The notes beneath the pieces are model-generated. The model was given only the letters and a program-made list of their open reading frames with translations. It was not told the origin of the DNA and ran no database searches. From Mycolicibacter acidiphilus (GTDB lineage Bacteria > Actinomycetota > Actinomycetes > Mycobacteriales > Mycobacteriaceae), in assembly GCF_018455725.1 (NCBI RefSeq), contig NZ_JAHCLR010000020.1:1-64000 (forward strand): 64,000 bases of DNA, read 5' to 3'. Shown here in pieces: positions 45,762 to 55,437 of the stretch. The stretch's first letter is position 1; the number at the start of each line of letters is the position of its first letter. A program made the translations under genes and the position numbers.

Positions 45762-46916
45762 TCATCGCGCGATCCGCTTGCTGCGGCGGGCGAGTCGCCA
45801 GCGCCCGTCACAGCGCTGCACCAGACCGGCTACTTCCAGCATCGCCAGCGGCCCCAGCACCCGCGCCGGTGCCAGTCCGGCCGCAACCGCGATCTCATCG
45901 ACCGTCGTCATCCCACGGCCGGGCAGCGCCTCGTACACCTGGCGTTCGAGCGCGTCGAGACCGTCCAGCGGGGTTTCGGGGTGTGCAGGTTCATCGGCGA
46001 GTTCACCCATCCGACCGACGAGTTCGATGATCTCGTCGGCCCGGGTGACCAACTCGCCACCGGCGCGCAGCAGTGCGTGACAGCCCGCCGACGCCGCACT
46101 GGTCACCGGTCCCGGCACCGCACCGACCGGCCGGCCCAGCAGTCGCGCCCAGGAGGCCGTGTTCGCCGCACCACTGCGCAACCCCGCCTCCACGACCACT
46201 GTCGCCCCGGCGAGCGCCGCGACCAGTCGGTTGCGGGTCAGGAACCGGGACCGTGCGGGCCGGGTTTCCGGTGGGTACTCGGTGATCAGCAGCCCGTTGC
46301 CGCCGATTCGGTGCAGCAGCGCCGAATGGCCTGCCGGATAAGGGACGTCAATGCCCCCGGCGAGCACCGCCACCGTCAGTCCGTCACAGGCCAGGGACGC
46401 CCGGTGCGCCGCACCGTCGATGCCGTAGGCGCCCCCGGAGATCACCGCTGCGTCCCGCTCGGTCAGACCGGCGGCCAGGTCGGCAGCCACATGCTCGCCG
46501 TAGGCGGTCGCCGCTCTGGTGCCGACGATGGCCGCCGACCGCCCGGTGGTGTCGTCGAGCCGGGCCGGTCCGCGCACCCACAGCACCATCGGCGGGTGGC
46601 AGTCCGGTTTCACCGGCACCCCCACACCGTCGAATCCGGCGAATGCCAGCAGCGGCCACTCGTCGTCATCGACGGTCACCAGCCGACCACCGCATCGGTC
46701 GAGCAGTTCCAGATCTGCTGCGGCCCGGTCGATCTCGCGTCGCCCCTCGGTGCGCTTGCCCAACCGGTCGTCCACCTGACCGCGGCGGACCCGGTCGGTC
46801 GCCTCCACTGGGCCGACCCTACGCACCAGCGCAGCCAATTCCGGGCACGGCGGCTCGGCGACCCGGGACAGGTAGGCCCACGCATGAAGCTCCGCCGTTG
46901 ACCATTGCGGGCTCAT
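45762..46916 (-). CDS. dprA: DNA processing protein DprA
   Basis: DprA loads RecA on single-stranded DNA during transformation; its role in mycobacteria is unclear. The 384-residue product has the Rossmann-like core with VGTRAATAYG, SGGAYGIDGAAHRASL and GGIDVPYPAGH. The C-terminal winged-helix region (LERQVYEALPGRGMTTVDEIA) follows. It corresponds to Rv2896c. ATG 46916 overlaps the comM-like stop as ATGA. The narK operon lies 148 bp downstream. Confidence 0.94.
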   Translation of the reverse strand: MSPQWSTAELHAWAYLSRVAEPPCPELAALVRRVGPVEATDRVRRGQVDDRLGKRTEGRREIDRAAADLELLDRCGGRLVTVDDDEWPLLAFAGFDGVGVPVKPDCHPPMVLWVRGPARLDDTTGRSAAIVGTRAATAYGEHVAADLAAGLTERDAAVISGGAYGIDGAAHRASLACDGLTVAVLAGGIDVPYPAGHSALLHRIGGNGLLITEYPPETRPARSRFLTRNRLVAALAGATVVVEAGLRSGAANTASWARLLGRPVGAVPGPVTSAASAGCHALLRAGGELVTRADEIIELVGRMGELADEPAHPETPLDGLDALERQVYEALPGRGMTTVDEIAVAAGLAPARVLGPLAMLEVAGLVQRCDGRWRLARRSKRIAR

Positions 46917-48424
46917 ACGTCGGCACCCGACTGCCGGAAACTCAGCGCAACCGCAACCTCATCCGGCCCCGGGGAGGTGTGGCCGGCTAGGTCGCTCAAG
47001 GTCCACGCAACCCGCAGAGTGCGGTCGACGCCGCGGATCGAGAGCAGACCGCGGTCCAATGCGGTGCGCAGCGGCGCCATGGTCGCAGCGTCCGGACGGA
47101 ACCGGCGGCGCAGCAGCGGCCCGCTGATCTCGGCGTTGGTGCGGGCACCGTAGCCCCGCCACCGGTCCACAGCGGCCGCCCGCGCGGCCGCGACCCGGCT
47201 GCGCACATCCTCCGTCGACTCACCACCAGAGCCTGCGAACGCCTCGGCCCGCACCGGGTGCATCTGAACCCGCAGGTCCACCCGGTCCAGCAGCGGCCCT
47301 GACAGCCGACCCAGGTAGCGGCGTTTGACCATCGGTTTGCAGACACAGTCCCGCTCATCGGCCGGTGCGCACGGACAGGGATTCGCCGCCAGCACCAACT
47401 GGAACCGCGCCGGATAGCACGCCACCCCGTCGCGGCGGGCCAACCGGATCTCGCCGTCTTCCAACGGTGTCCGCAGTGCCTCCAGCGCACTGACCCCGAT
47501 CTCGGCACACTCGTCGAGGAACAGCACCCCGCAGTGTGCCCGACTGACCGCGCCCGGTCTGGCCAGACCGGAACCACCGCCGACCAGGGCCGCCACGCTG
47601 GAGGTGTGGTGCGGGGCGATGAACGGCGGCCGGGTGATCAGCGGGGTGTCCTCCGACAGCAGCCCGGCCACCGAGTGGATCGCGGTCACCTCCAGCGACT
47701 CATCCTCGGTCAGCGGGGGTAGCAGACCCGGGATCCGCTGTGCCAGCATGGTTTTGCCGACTCCCGGTGGCCCGGTGAGCATCAGGTGATGTGCGCCGGC
47801 TGCGGCGACTTCGACCGCGAAACGCGCCTGGGCCTGCCCTACCACCTCCGCCAGTTCCGCGGGCGGTTCCGCTGCCGGGGGCACAACACTCACCCGCTCC
47901 GCTAGTCGAGTGCCACCGCCCAACCAACTCAGCAGCTGGCGCAGGGTCTCGACACCGAGGACCTCGACGCCGGCGACCAGACTCGCCTCGGCCAGATTGT
48001 CCATCGGGACGACGACGGCCGGCCAGCCGTCGTCTTTGGCCGCCAGCACCGCGGGCAGCACCCCGCGCACCGGCCGCACCCGCCCGTCGAGTGCCAACTC
48101 ACCGAGCAGCACGACCTTCTCCAGCCGCGCCCAGCTCTGCTTGCGGTGCGCCGACAGCACGCTGACGGCCAGCGCCAGGTCGTAGACCGAACCCATCTTC
48201 GGCAGCGTGGCCGGTGAAAGCGCCAGCGTCAGGCGGGTTTGGGGCCAGTCCTGGTCACTGTTGGTGATCGCCGCTCGCACCCGATCTCGTGACTCCTGCA
48301 GCGCCGCGTCCGGCAGCCCGACCAGGTGCACACCCGGCAGGCCGCCGCTGATGTCGGCTTCGATCTCCACGATCTCACCGGTCAGGCCGCGCACCGCGAC
48401 CGAGAATGCCCTACCCAGCGTCAT
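46913..48424 (-). CDS. ComM/YifB-family Mg-chelatase-like AAA ATPase
   Basis: The 503-residue protein (Rv2897c-like) has the ComM architecture: an N-terminal Lon-protease-like fold (GLPGVHLVGLPDAALQES), an AAA+ domain with Walker A GPPGVGKTML and Walker B VLFLDECAEI, Cys residues between Walker B and the sensor (CPCAPADERDCVCK) that may bind zinc, and a C-terminal Mg-chelatase-type region. ComM helicases promote branch migration in recombination. ATG 48424 shares one base with the yraN stop, so yraN-comM-dprA form a coupled operon. Confidence 0.92.
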   Translation of the reverse strand: MTLGRAFSVAVRGLTGEIVEIEADISGGLPGVHLVGLPDAALQESRDRVRAAITNSDQDWPQTRLTLALSPATLPKMGSVYDLALAVSVLSAHRKQSWARLEKVVLLGELALDGRVRPVRGVLPAVLAAKDDGWPAVVVPMDNLAEASLVAGVEVLGVETLRQLLSWLGGGTRLAERVSVVPPAAEPPAELAEVVGQAQARFAVEVAAAGAHHLMLTGPPGVGKTMLAQRIPGLLPPLTEDESLEVTAIHSVAGLLSEDTPLITRPPFIAPHHTSSVAALVGGGSGLARPGAVSRAHCGVLFLDECAEIGVSALEALRTPLEDGEIRLARRDGVACYPARFQLVLAANPCPCAPADERDCVCKPMVKRRYLGRLSGPLLDRVDLRVQMHPVRAEAFAGSGGESTEDVRSRVAAARAAAVDRWRGYGARTNAEISGPLLRRRFRPDAATMAPLRTALDRGLLSIRGVDRTLRVAWTLSDLAGHTSPGPDEVAVALSFRQSGADV

Positions 48425-48792
48425 CAGCCGACCCCCGCCAGGTGAGTGATCTCCGGGGTCCGTCGCCGGCCGACCCGCACCCCGATCACGTCGATACGGA
48501 CATGCGGCGCATGGGTCGCACTGCCAGCCAGCCACAATCCGGCCAGCCGGCGCAGCCGTCGCAGTTTGCGCTCGGTCACCGCGTACGCCAGGCCGCCGAA
48601 TCCGTCACCACTGCGGGTCTTCACCTCGACGAAGACCACGGTGGATCCGGTCGGGTCGACGGCCACCGCATCCAGTTCCCCGTACCGGCAGCGCCAGTTG
48701 CGGGCCAGGATCCGAAAGCCCTGTGCGATCAGGTGATCCACGGCGACCTGTTCCCCGAATGCGCCCAGTTCGGCCGGTGTCAATGTTGTCAT
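48424..48792 (-). CDS. YraN family (UPF0102) endonuclease-like protein
   Basis: This 122-residue protein belongs to the YraN family, with a PD-(D/E)xK-like core: YGELDAVAVD and VVFVEVKTRSG, preceded by GEQVAVDHLIAQGFRILARNWR. It corresponds to Rv2898c. Its function is unproven; its constant linkage to comM and dprA suggests DNA processing. ATG 48792 is preceded by GACACT ending 6 nt upstream, a weak leaderless-type promoter. Confidence 0.9.
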   Translation of the reverse strand: MTTLTPAELGAFGEQVAVDHLIAQGFRILARNWRCRYGELDAVAVDPTGSTVVFVEVKTRSGDGFGGLAYAVTERKLRRLRRLAGLWLAGSATHAPHVRIDVIGVRVGRRRTPEITHLAGVG

Positions 48793-49050
48793 GGCGCCAG
48801 TGTCGCGACGACGGGCGACAACGGTTTGCCCGATCAGCCCCGGATCACGGCTTCACCGGTCGGTTATCCCCAGTCCCGAGTCCATCCACAGCGCCGAGCG
48901 GGGTGCGCTGACAGAGACCGAGAAAACCTGTGGCGGATCACCTCGCTGCGGGGTACCGTCTGCAGCAGGTGATGAAGCTCACCTTAACCGCCGCCTCGGC
49001 TGATGGCTTCTACCAGTGGGGAATTCACGGTAGAGGCGGTGTGCGCTCAG

Positions 49051-50085
49051 ATGTCACCATTCCCAGACTTCGGCTCCTTGCCGCCGGAAGTCAACTCTGC
49101 CCGGATGTATCTCGGTCCGGGGGCGGCGCCGCTGCTGGCGGCCGCCGAGGCGTGGGGCGCACTCGCCACCGAACTCACCATCGCCGCAACACGATTCGGC
49201 TCCGTGATCGCCGACCTCGTCGGTTACGACTGGCACGGTCCGGCGTCGGTGTCGATGGCCCGATCCGCGGCGCCCCATGTCACCTGGCTGCACAGCACCG
49301 CGATCGTCGCCGAGCAGACCGCGATGCAGGCGAGGGCGGCCGCCGCAGCCCATGAGTTGGCGTTCACGATGACCGTGCCACCGCCGGTGATCGCCGCCAA
49401 TCGCAGCCTGCTGACAGCCCTGGTCGCGACGAATTTCTTCGGGCAGAACACCCCGGCGATCGCGGCCACCGAAGCGCACTACGCGCAGATGTGGGCGCAG
49501 GACGCCCTCGCGATGTACACCTACTCCGCATCCTCGGCCACGGCGAGCAAACTCACCCCGTTCACCGAACCCCGGCCGACCACCAACGCGGCGGCTAGGC
49601 CCGGCCAGGCTGCGGTGACGAATCCACTGTCGGCATCAGTCCTGTTCACCACGGCGTTCTCCGCCACGAAGGTCATCAACACGGTGATGTCGACGATGTC
49701 GAGTGCGGTCTCCGGGCGCGGCATCCTCATCGTCAACGAGAGACTCGCGTCCGGCGGGGCCGCCGCTGAGGAGGGCGTCCTCGTCGCTCTCCCGATGCCG
49801 GCCGGTCCGCCGCCACAGGTCGCAACAGCATCACGCACAGCGTCCGCTGCAATGGGGCGGGCGGCGCTGGTCGGGAAATTGTCGGCGCCGACACGATGGG
49901 CGACGGTCGCGCCGGGGACGCCGACGACCACTTCCGCACTCGCCGCCGACACTTCGGCCAGTCTCCCCCCGAGTTCCGGCAGTGTGTTCAGCCAATCGGT
50001 GCTGGGCACGCTGTCCCGCGACGGACCCGACCGGCCACGGCAGAAGAGCAAGCCCATCATCGTCCGCTCCCCTGCCGCCGGATAG
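49051..50085 (+). CDS. PPE family protein (first of a tandem pair)
   Basis: The 344-residue product from ATG 49051 has the PPE domain: [85 protein letters not shown] and the MWAQDALAM segment. The C-terminal half is Ala/Ser/Thr-rich and ends IIVRSPAAG, as in SVP-type PPE proteins. An upstream in-frame extension to 49003 lacks family character. PPE proteins are type VII secretion substrates, normally with a PE partner; none is adjacent. Confidence 0.9.
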   Translation: MSPFPDFGSLPPEVNSARMYLGPGAAPLLAAAEAWGALATELTIAATRFGSVIADLVGYDWHGPASVSMARSAAPHVTWLHSTAIVAEQTAMQARAAAAAHELAFTMTVPPPVIAANRSLLTALVATNFFGQNTPAIAATEAHYAQMWAQDALAMYTYSASSATASKLTPFTEPRPTTNAAARPGQAAVTNPLSASVLFTTAFSATKVINTVMSTMSSAVSGRGILIVNERLASGGAAAEEGVLVALPMPAGPPPQVATASRTASAAMGRAALVGKLSAPTRWATVAPGTPTTTSALAADTSASLPPSSGSVFSQSVLGTLSRDGPDRPRQKSKPIIVRSPAAG

Positions 50086-50126
50086 CGGCCATCCGACCAA
50101 CACAAGTTTGAGAAGGGTTGTCACTC

Positions 50127-51170
50127 ATGGATTTCGGGACTCTCTCACCGGAGATCAATTCCACACGGATGTACAGCGGCCCCGGCAGCGGTCCGCTGCT
50201 GGCCGCGGCCTCCGCCTGGCGGAAGCTCAGCGAGGAGGTGAACTCGCTGGCGTCGGCCTACCTGTCCGTCGTCGCCCGACTGACCACCGACGGCTGGCGC
50301 GGGCCGTCGTCGACGATGATGGCGCAGGCCGCCATGCCCTATGTGACATGGCTGCACAGCACCGCCGCACAAGCCGAGCAGAGCGCCATCCAGGCGCAGG
50401 CCGCGGCCAGCGCCTACCAGACTGCGCATACCACGATCGTGCCGCCGGCGATGATCACCGCGAACCGCATCCACTGGCTGATGCTGGTGACGACCAATTT
50501 CTTCGGACAGAACAGCCCGGCAATCGCCGCCGCCGAGGCGCAGTACGACGCGATGTGGGCACAAGACACCGCCGTGATGAACGGTTATGCGGCGGCATCG
50601 GCGGCGGCCTCGGCGCTGACCCCGTTCACCACGCCGCCGGCCACCACCAACCCGGTTGGGGCAGCGGCCGCGCAGAGCGCTGCCCCACTCGCGTCGTTCA
50701 CCGCGGTCGACGTATTCAACGACACGGTGAGCTCTCTCAGCGGGGCCGCGTCGGTCAGTAGTTCGTCATTCGGGGGCGCGTCCATCGGGACGACAAACCA
50801 TGCCATCGCGGTCAACGCCGAGCGCGACGAGCACCAGGGTGTCGGCCCCTTCCTGGGGCTCGGCACCACACCGGTTGCACGACCGGCGCTGGAACGGCCA
50901 CCGGCGGTGGCACTGATAGGGCGTGCCACGATCGCCGGATCCCTGTCGGTGCCGCAGGCCTGGGCGGCGACCGTTCCGGCCATGACCGGCGATACAGCCG
51001 CAGCCGTACCGCCGGCCCGGGCCACAACCGCGTCGCTGAGTTCCGGCGCTCTGCCACCCGGCATGTTCGGGGAGTCGATGCTCGGCACCATGGCCGGTCG
51101 TGGCGTCAACAGCACCGCCGCGAAGCTTCGGCGGCCGAGCATCGTGCCGCGCTCGCCCGCGGCGGGCTGA
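50127..51170 (+). CDS. PPE family protein (second of a tandem pair)
   Basis: The 347-residue product from ATG 50127 (with AGAAGG upstream) starts MDFGTLSPEINSTRMYSGPGSGPLLAA. It has WRGPSS, the [19 protein letters not shown] segment, VPPAMITANRIHWLMLVTTNFFGQNSP and MWAQDTAVMNGYAA. The C-terminal part is Ala/Thr-rich and ends IVPRSPAAG. It is a clear paralogue of the PPE gene 41 bp upstream. It is exported presumably by an ESX system. No PE gene is adjacent. Confidence 0.9.
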   Translation: MDFGTLSPEINSTRMYSGPGSGPLLAAASAWRKLSEEVNSLASAYLSVVARLTTDGWRGPSSTMMAQAAMPYVTWLHSTAAQAEQSAIQAQAAASAYQTAHTTIVPPAMITANRIHWLMLVTTNFFGQNSPAIAAAEAQYDAMWAQDTAVMNGYAAASAAASALTPFTTPPATTNPVGAAAAQSAAPLASFTAVDVFNDTVSSLSGAASVSSSSFGGASIGTTNHAIAVNAERDEHQGVGPFLGLGTTPVARPALERPPAVALIGRATIAGSLSVPQAWAATVPAMTGDTAAAVPPARATTASLSSGALPPGMFGESMLGTMAGRGVNSTAAKLRRPSIVPRSPAAG

Positions 51171-51174
51171 CGGT

Positions 51175-51840
51175 CTACCCGGCGTGCGCGCCCGGTGCCC
51201 GAACCACCAGCGGCACACCGGGGAAACAGGCCGCCAGCTCCGAGCGGGCCCGGCGCAGCGCGGCGGTGCCGTAGCCCTTCTTGCGCTGCTGCGGTTCGAT
51301 CCAGATGCGGACGTTCACCTCGCCGTGGTTGAGGTCACCGAACACCAGCCCGATCTTCTGCCCGCCGTCGATCGCGACGAACAGTGCGGCGTCCTCGTCG
51401 TCGATGCGGCCCAGCACAGCCCGGATCTCGTCGTCGAGGCCGCGGGCCGGCGAGCCGGAGCCGTCGCCGCTGGCGCCGACGTCCTCGGTCCGCAGCGCGA
51501 AGATGTCCCGGTCGTCGGATCCGGTGAACGGGCGCAGCGCCAGTGTCTCGCCGACGCTGGCCGGCCGTTCCCCGAGCGTGAACGTCAGCTCGTTGTTCAG
51601 ATCCTCCAGCTCGGCACGGATCCGGTCACGGGAATCCTTGGTGAGCTGATCCAACGACATGCCGATCACGGCCTCGCAGCCCAGGTGCGAGGTGCCGAGC
51701 AGTTCGGCGATCGCCTTCACCGCGGACGCGCGATCATCGGAATCGACGATTACGTCGAGCACCTCATGGCGGCGCTCCATGGCTTTGAGCAGGGCATCGG
51801 TGATCTCACGGCGGGAAACGGCACGGTCGACAGCGGTCAT
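51175..51840 (-). CDS. fusion of GyrA-like helical segment and GNAT acetyltransferase
   Basis: This 221-residue protein has two parts. Residues 9-86 (REITDALLKAMERRHEVLDVIV, SAVKAIAELL, EAVIGMSLDQLTKDSRDRIRAEL) resemble the helical region of GyrA/ParC that ends the breakage-reunion domain, including the MSLDQLT motif. Residues about 98-215 are a GNAT fold with the acetyl-CoA loop QQRKKGYGTAAL (184-195). There is no active-site Tyr of topoisomerases. ATG 51840 has a TAGGCT -10 element ending 7 nt before it. The stop is 5 bp from the convergent PPE stop. The function is unknown. Confidence 0.75.
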   Translation of the reverse strand: MTAVDRAVSRREITDALLKAMERRHEVLDVIVDSDDRASAVKAIAELLGTSHLGCEAVIGMSLDQLTKDSRDRIRAELEDLNNELTFTLGERPASVGETLALRPFTGSDDRDIFALRTEDVGASGDGSGSPARGLDDEIRAVLGRIDDEDAALFVAIDGGQKIGLVFGDLNHGEVNVRIWIEPQQRKKGYGTAALRRARSELAACFPGVPLVVRAPGAHAG

Positions 51841-51847
51841 GCTGCCA

Positions 51848-51853
51848 AGCCTA
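51848..51853 (-). promoter_or_regulatory. -10 element of the GyrA-like/GNAT gene (leaderless)
   Basis: TAGGCT on the minus strand ends 7 nt before the ATG at 51840, which favours this start over upstream in-frame codons. Confidence 0.5.
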
Positions 51854-51890
51854 GACCGGCGGCGGCCAGTGCGCGCGGCGATTTTTCGGG

Positions 51891-52196
51891 CTACTCCGGC
51901 AGCCGCAGTTCGGGCTTCTCGACTTCCTCGATGTTGACGTCTTTGAAGGTGACCACCCGCACCTGTTTGACGAACCGCGCCGGCCGGTACATGTCCCACA
52001 CCCAGGCGTCGGAGAGCCGCAACTCGAAGTACACCTCGCCGTCGGCGTTGCGCGGCACCATCTCGACGCTGTTGGCCAGATAGAACCGCCGCTCGGTCTC
52101 CACGACGTAGCTGAACTGCCCCACGATGTCCTTGTATTCGCGGTACAGCGAGAGCTCCATCTCGGTTTCGTACTTCTCGAGATCCTCAGCGCTCAT
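51891..52196 (-). CDS. DUF2469 protein (Rv2901c-like)
   Basis: This 101-residue acidic protein matches the actinobacterial DUF2469 family (Rv2901c, same length from memory): [40 protein letters not shown], then [18 protein letters not shown] and the C-terminal [17 protein letters not shown]. It is very well conserved, which suggests an important but unknown role. The ATG overlaps the rnhB stop as ATGA, linking it to rnhB and lepB. Confidence 0.92.
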   Translation of the reverse strand: MSAEDLEKYETEMELSLYREYKDIVGQFSYVVETERRFYLANSVEMVPRNADGEVYFELRLSDAWVWDMYRPARFVKQVRVVTFKDVNIEEVEKPELRLPE

Positions 52197-52873
52197 CTGG
52201 TCAGCCGTCCTTCTGCTCGGTTGCGCCGCGCCTTCTGCACGTTGGCGTAGGAGTATCGATGTTCGCTGCACGGCCCGAGCCGCGCCAGCGCCGCGGTGTG
52301 TCGCGCCGTTCCGTAACCCTTGTGGTCGGCGAAGCCGTAGCCCGGGTGGTCGGCGTCCAGCGTCGCCATGAACCGGTCCCGGCTCACCTTCGCCAGCACA
52401 CTCGCCGCGGCGATGCAGGCCGCGGCGCCGTCACCGCCAACCACCGGCAACGACGGCATCGGCAGCCCCGGCACCGGAAACCCATCGGAGAGCACGTATC
52501 CCGGCCGCACCGTCAGCCCGGCCACCGCCCGGCGCATGCCCTCGATGTTGGCCGCGTGCACCCCGCTGCGGTCGACGTCGGCCGGCGGGATGAACACCAC
52601 GTGGTAGGCCAACGCGTGCCGGCGGATCAGCGGGAACAGGGTTTCGCGCGCCTTCTCGGTGAGTTTCTTGGAGTCGTCCAGCGCCTCGAGCACCGCGGCC
52701 CTGCCCGGGCCGAGCACACATGCCGCCACCACCAGCGGTCCGGCACAGGCGCCCCGCCCGACCTCGTCGACGCCGGCCACCGGCCCCAGGCCGCCGCGGT
52801 ACAGCGCCGACTCCAGCGTGCGCAGCCCCGGCGATCGGCGGATCGCCGTGCGCGGCGGCCAGGCCGAGGGCAT
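52193..52873 (-). CDS. rnhB: ribonuclease HII
   Basis: RnhB removes ribonucleotides from DNA. The 226-residue enzyme has [21 protein letters not shown] with the first catalytic Asp-Glu, [19 protein letters not shown] and the [11 protein letters not shown] motif, then the HKGYGTARH segment. It is shorter at the C-terminus than the M. tuberculosis protein I recall. ATG 52873 lies 2 bp after the lepB stop, so lepB-rnhB-DUF2469 form an operon. Confidence 0.95.
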   Translation of the reverse strand: MPSAWPPRTAIRRSPGLRTLESALYRGGLGPVAGVDEVGRGACAGPLVVAACVLGPGRAAVLEALDDSKKLTEKARETLFPLIRRHALAYHVVFIPPADVDRSGVHAANIEGMRRAVAGLTVRPGYVLSDGFPVPGLPMPSLPVVGGDGAAACIAAASVLAKVSRDRFMATLDADHPGYGFADHKGYGTARHTAALARLGPCSEHRYSYANVQKARRNRAEGRLTR

Positions 52874-52875
52874 TG

Positions 52876-53733
52876 CTACGGGCCCTGCTCGGACATCTTC
52901 TGCGGGTTGATCGCCCGCACCAGCCCCCACCGGGACGGCGGCCAGGCGATGAACCGGGTCTTGCCGATCACGTTGTCCACCGGCACGGTGCCCGCGTCGG
53001 CGTCGTCGCCGGTGCACAGCAGGCGCTCCCGATAGCCTTCCGGGGTGTTGTCGCAGTGCGCGCGGGAATCCGAGGAGTGGGTGCGGTTGTCGCCCATCAC
53101 CCACAGCCGCCCGGCCGGGACGGTCACCGGGCCGAACTCGCTGCCCAGGCACGGGTAGACGACCGGGTCGACCATCAGCGTGGCGGGATTCAGGTACGGC
53201 TCGTCGAGTTCCTTGCCGTCCACGGTCAGACCGGTGTCGTTGCGGCACTGCACGGTCTGACCGCCGACCGCGATGACGCGCTTGACCAGATCGTTCTCGT
53301 CCGGCGGCACGAAACCGATGAACGACAGCGCGTTCTGCACCCAGCGCACCGCGGTGTTGTCCGACCGGATCGACCGGTAATTCTTGTTCCACGACGGCGG
53401 CCCGCGGAAGACGATCACGTCGCCAGGCTGCGGCGAACCGAACCGGTAGGTGATCTTGTCAACCATGATCCGGTCGCCGACACATCCATGGCAGCCGTGC
53501 AGCGTCGGCTCCATCGACTCCGACGGAATCAGATACGGCCGCGCCACGAACGTCAACGTCAGGTAGTAGAGCACCAGCGCGATCGCGACCAGTGTGGCCG
53601 ACTCGCGCAGCGTGGTCCGCTTCTTCTCGTCAGCGCTCGGCTCGGTCGCGGTCTCCGCGACGCTCGAGTCGACCGCCGGCGAGGTCTCCGCATCGGACGA
53701 GTTCTCGGGCTGCGAGCCCGTGGTTTCCGTCAC
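52876..53733 (-). CDS. lepB: signal peptidase I
   Basis: LepB removes signal peptides from secreted proteins at the outer face of the membrane. From GTG 53733 the 285-residue protein has an acidic N-terminal cytoplasmic region of ~45 residues and one transmembrane helix ([17 protein letters not shown]). The catalytic Ser73 is in PSESMEPT, the catalytic Lys151 in VKRVIAVGG, and the [11 protein letters not shown] signature follows. A TACCCT -10 element ends 6 nt before the GTG, so the mRNA is probably leaderless. Upstream in-frame codons run antisense to other sequence and were ignored. Confidence 0.95.
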   Translation of the reverse strand: MTETTGSQPENSSDAETSPAVDSSVAETATEPSADEKKRTTLRESATLVAIALVLYYLTLTFVARPYLIPSESMEPTLHGCHGCVGDRIMVDKITYRFGSPQPGDVIVFRGPPSWNKNYRSIRSDNTAVRWVQNALSFIGFVPPDENDLVKRVIAVGGQTVQCRNDTGLTVDGKELDEPYLNPATLMVDPVVYPCLGSEFGPVTVPAGRLWVMGDNRTHSSDSRAHCDNTPEGYRERLLCTGDDADAGTVPVDNVIGKTRFIAWPPSRWGLVRAINPQKMSEQGP

Positions 53734-53739
53734 GAGAAC

Positions 53740-53745
53740 AGGGTA
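53740..53745 (-). promoter_or_regulatory. -10 element of lepB (leaderless)
   Basis: TACCCT on the minus strand ends 6 nt before the lepB GTG start. Confidence 0.5.
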
Positions 53746-53800
53746 GTGACCGCGCCGGCGGTGCCCGGAACCGACCGGGCGAGCCCTGACGCGGCGAGCG

Positions 53801-54142
53801 TCAGCGCTTCTCCTTGATCTTGGCCTTCTTGCCGCGCAGCTCGCGCAGGTAGTACAGCTTCGCCCGACGGACGTCACCGCGCACCAGGACGTCGATGTGG
53901 TCGATGTTGGGCGAGTGCACCGGGAAGGTGCGCTCCACGCCCACGCCGTAGCTCTCCTTGCGGACCGTGAACGTCTCACGGATGCCGCCGCCCTGCCGGC
54001 GGATCACCGCGCCCTTGAACACCTGGATGCGCTCCTTGGTGCCCTCGATCACCTTGACGTGCACGTTGACCGTGTCACCGGGTGAGAAGGCCGGGATGTC
54101 GTCGCGCAGCGACGCCTTGTCGACGATGTCCAGCGTGTTCAT
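53801..54142 (-). CDS. rplS: 50S ribosomal protein L19
   Basis: L19 lies at the interface of the 30S and 50S subunits. The 113-residue product from ATG 54142 starts [34 protein letters not shown] and has [25 protein letters not shown] and the basic C-terminal [19 protein letters not shown]. The start is preceded by GAGGAAG. The gene has a ~155-nt 5' leader with a 10-bp hairpin and a promoter resembling that of rpsP. It is separate from trmD here because lppW intervenes, as in M. tuberculosis. Confidence 0.97.
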   Translation of the reverse strand: MNTLDIVDKASLRDDIPAFSPGDTVNVHVKVIEGTKERIQVFKGAVIRRQGGGIRETFTVRKESYGVGVERTFPVHSPNIDHIDVLVRGDVRRAKLYYLRELRGKKAKIKEKR

Positions 54143-54179
54143 GCGAAAACACTTCCTCGCGGGTCGCGGCTGCAGGCCT

Positions 54180-54208
54180 GTCCGTACGCGAGCTGAGTGC
54201 GCACGGAC
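54180..54208 (-). promoter_or_regulatory. 10-bp hairpin in the rplS leader
   Basis: On the minus strand GUCCGUGCGC pairs with GCGUACGGAC, with one G-U pair and a 9-nt loop, 38-66 nt upstream of the rplS ATG. It could be an L19 autoregulatory leader element, but no known motif was matched. Confidence 0.4.
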
Positions 54209-54302
54209 GGTGACCGAGCCGATGGATTCGGGCATGTTGTCGCGCCGTGCGGTGCCGGGCACCCTCGCAACCGTCGGGTCGACTGCGGCGGACAACTGCT
54301 TA

Positions 54303-54334
54303 ATTGTGCCAGATGGGGCGCGGCCAGTGAAATC
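54303..54334 (-). promoter_or_regulatory. rplS promoter with TGGCACAAT -10 region
   Basis: The minus strand has GATTTC, 17 bp, then TGGCACAAT (extended -10 CACAAT). The rpsP promoter at 57567-57599 has the same two elements. Confidence 0.5.
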
Positions 54335-54510
54335 GTGGAAATCACCGCTGGTCGCTACCACTGGAACGCGTCGCATCATGGTAATTCTGAAAGTGGTCGA
54401 ACTGCACGATTCGTGGGTCCACGCGGTAACGTATTCCGCGGGCCGACGGCACTGTGGTGAGCCAGCAACCCAATTACCAGCGTCATCCATGTCGAGGAGG
54501 TCTCGTCGCT

Positions 54511-55419
54511 GTGCGGCCATCGGTACTGCTCCTGACGATCGTGATGGCGATATCGACCGTGGTGTTCGGCTGCGACGAAAAGGTCTACGGCGCCTCCCCG
54601 GTCCGGGCGACTCAGTACCGGGCGGCTGACGTGACGCCGGTGGTCACCGCGATCGATGCGCCGCTTGCCCCGGCGGTACCGCCGGTGGCGGTGCTCGACG
54701 GCCTACAGGTGCGGATGAAGCAGGCCACCGATGAGGCAGCGACGGCCGGTGCGAACATTTCGGTGGCCGTGCTCGACCGGGTCACCCACCAGCTGGTCAC
54801 CAACGGCAACACCCGCCCGATCGCGACGGCGTCGGTGGCGAAGCTGTTCATCGCCGACGATCTGCTGTTCCGCCAGACGGAGGCGGGCCTGTCGACCGAT
54901 GAGCGGGCCGCGCTGGACGTCATGCTGCAGTCGTCCGACGACGGCGCCGCGGAGACGTTCTGGAACCGCAACGGCGGTAACGCGATCATCACCCGGGTCG
55001 CCGGCCGTTACGGCCTGAGCGGAACCGGGCCGCCATCCAACGGTGCGTGGTGGAACACGATCAGCACCGCCCCGGATCTGACCCGCTACTACGACATGCT
55101 GCTCAACGGCTCCGGCGGGCTGCCGGCCGAGCGAGCCGACATCATGATCAACGACCTGGCGGCATCCACCCCGAACGGCATCGACGGCTACCCGCAGCGG
55201 TTCGGAATCCCGGAGGGGCTCTACAACGAGCCGGTGGCGGTCAAGCAGGGCTGGATGTGCTGCATCGGCAACAACTGGATGCACCTGTCGACCGGCCTGG
55301 TCGGCCCGGACCGGCGCTACGTGGTGGTGATCGAGTCGCTGCAGCCCAGCACCGACGCCGTCGCCCGGACCACGATCACCCAGGCGGTCAAGACCATCTT
55401 CCCCGGCGGGCGGATCTAG
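54511..55419 (+). CDS. lppW: lipoprotein LppW, beta-lactamase-like fold
   Basis: From GTG 54511 (AGGAGG at 54495-54500) the 302-residue product has a lipobox (TVVFGCDE, Cys21), then a linker and a class A beta-lactamase-like domain. An SxxK motif is present as SVAK, and SDDGAAE lies where SxN would be, while the KTG position reads KQG. It probably does not hydrolyse beta-lactams efficiently. It is a membrane-anchored extracytoplasmic protein, corresponding to Rv2905. A hairpin repeat follows its stop. The in-frame ATG 54454 upstream would bury the signal and is less likely. Confidence 0.85.
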   Translation: MRPSVLLLTIVMAISTVVFGCDEKVYGASPVRATQYRAADVTPVVTAIDAPLAPAVPPVAVLDGLQVRMKQATDEAATAGANISVAVLDRVTHQLVTNGNTRPIATASVAKLFIADDLLFRQTEAGLSTDERAALDVMLQSSDDGAAETFWNRNGGNAIITRVAGRYGLSGTGPPSNGAWWNTISTAPDLTRYYDMLLNGSGGLPAERADIMINDLAASTPNGIDGYPQRFGIPEGLYNEPVAVKQGWMCCIGNNWMHLSTGLVGPDRRYVVVIESLQPSTDAVARTTITQAVKTIFPGGRI

Positions 55420-55437
55420 ACCCTGCCCCTTGCTGGT

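Noticed and set aside
52193-53392. RnhB frame extending into lepB
   Set aside because: The extra residues come from the lepB sequence in another frame. RnhB starts at ATG 52873.
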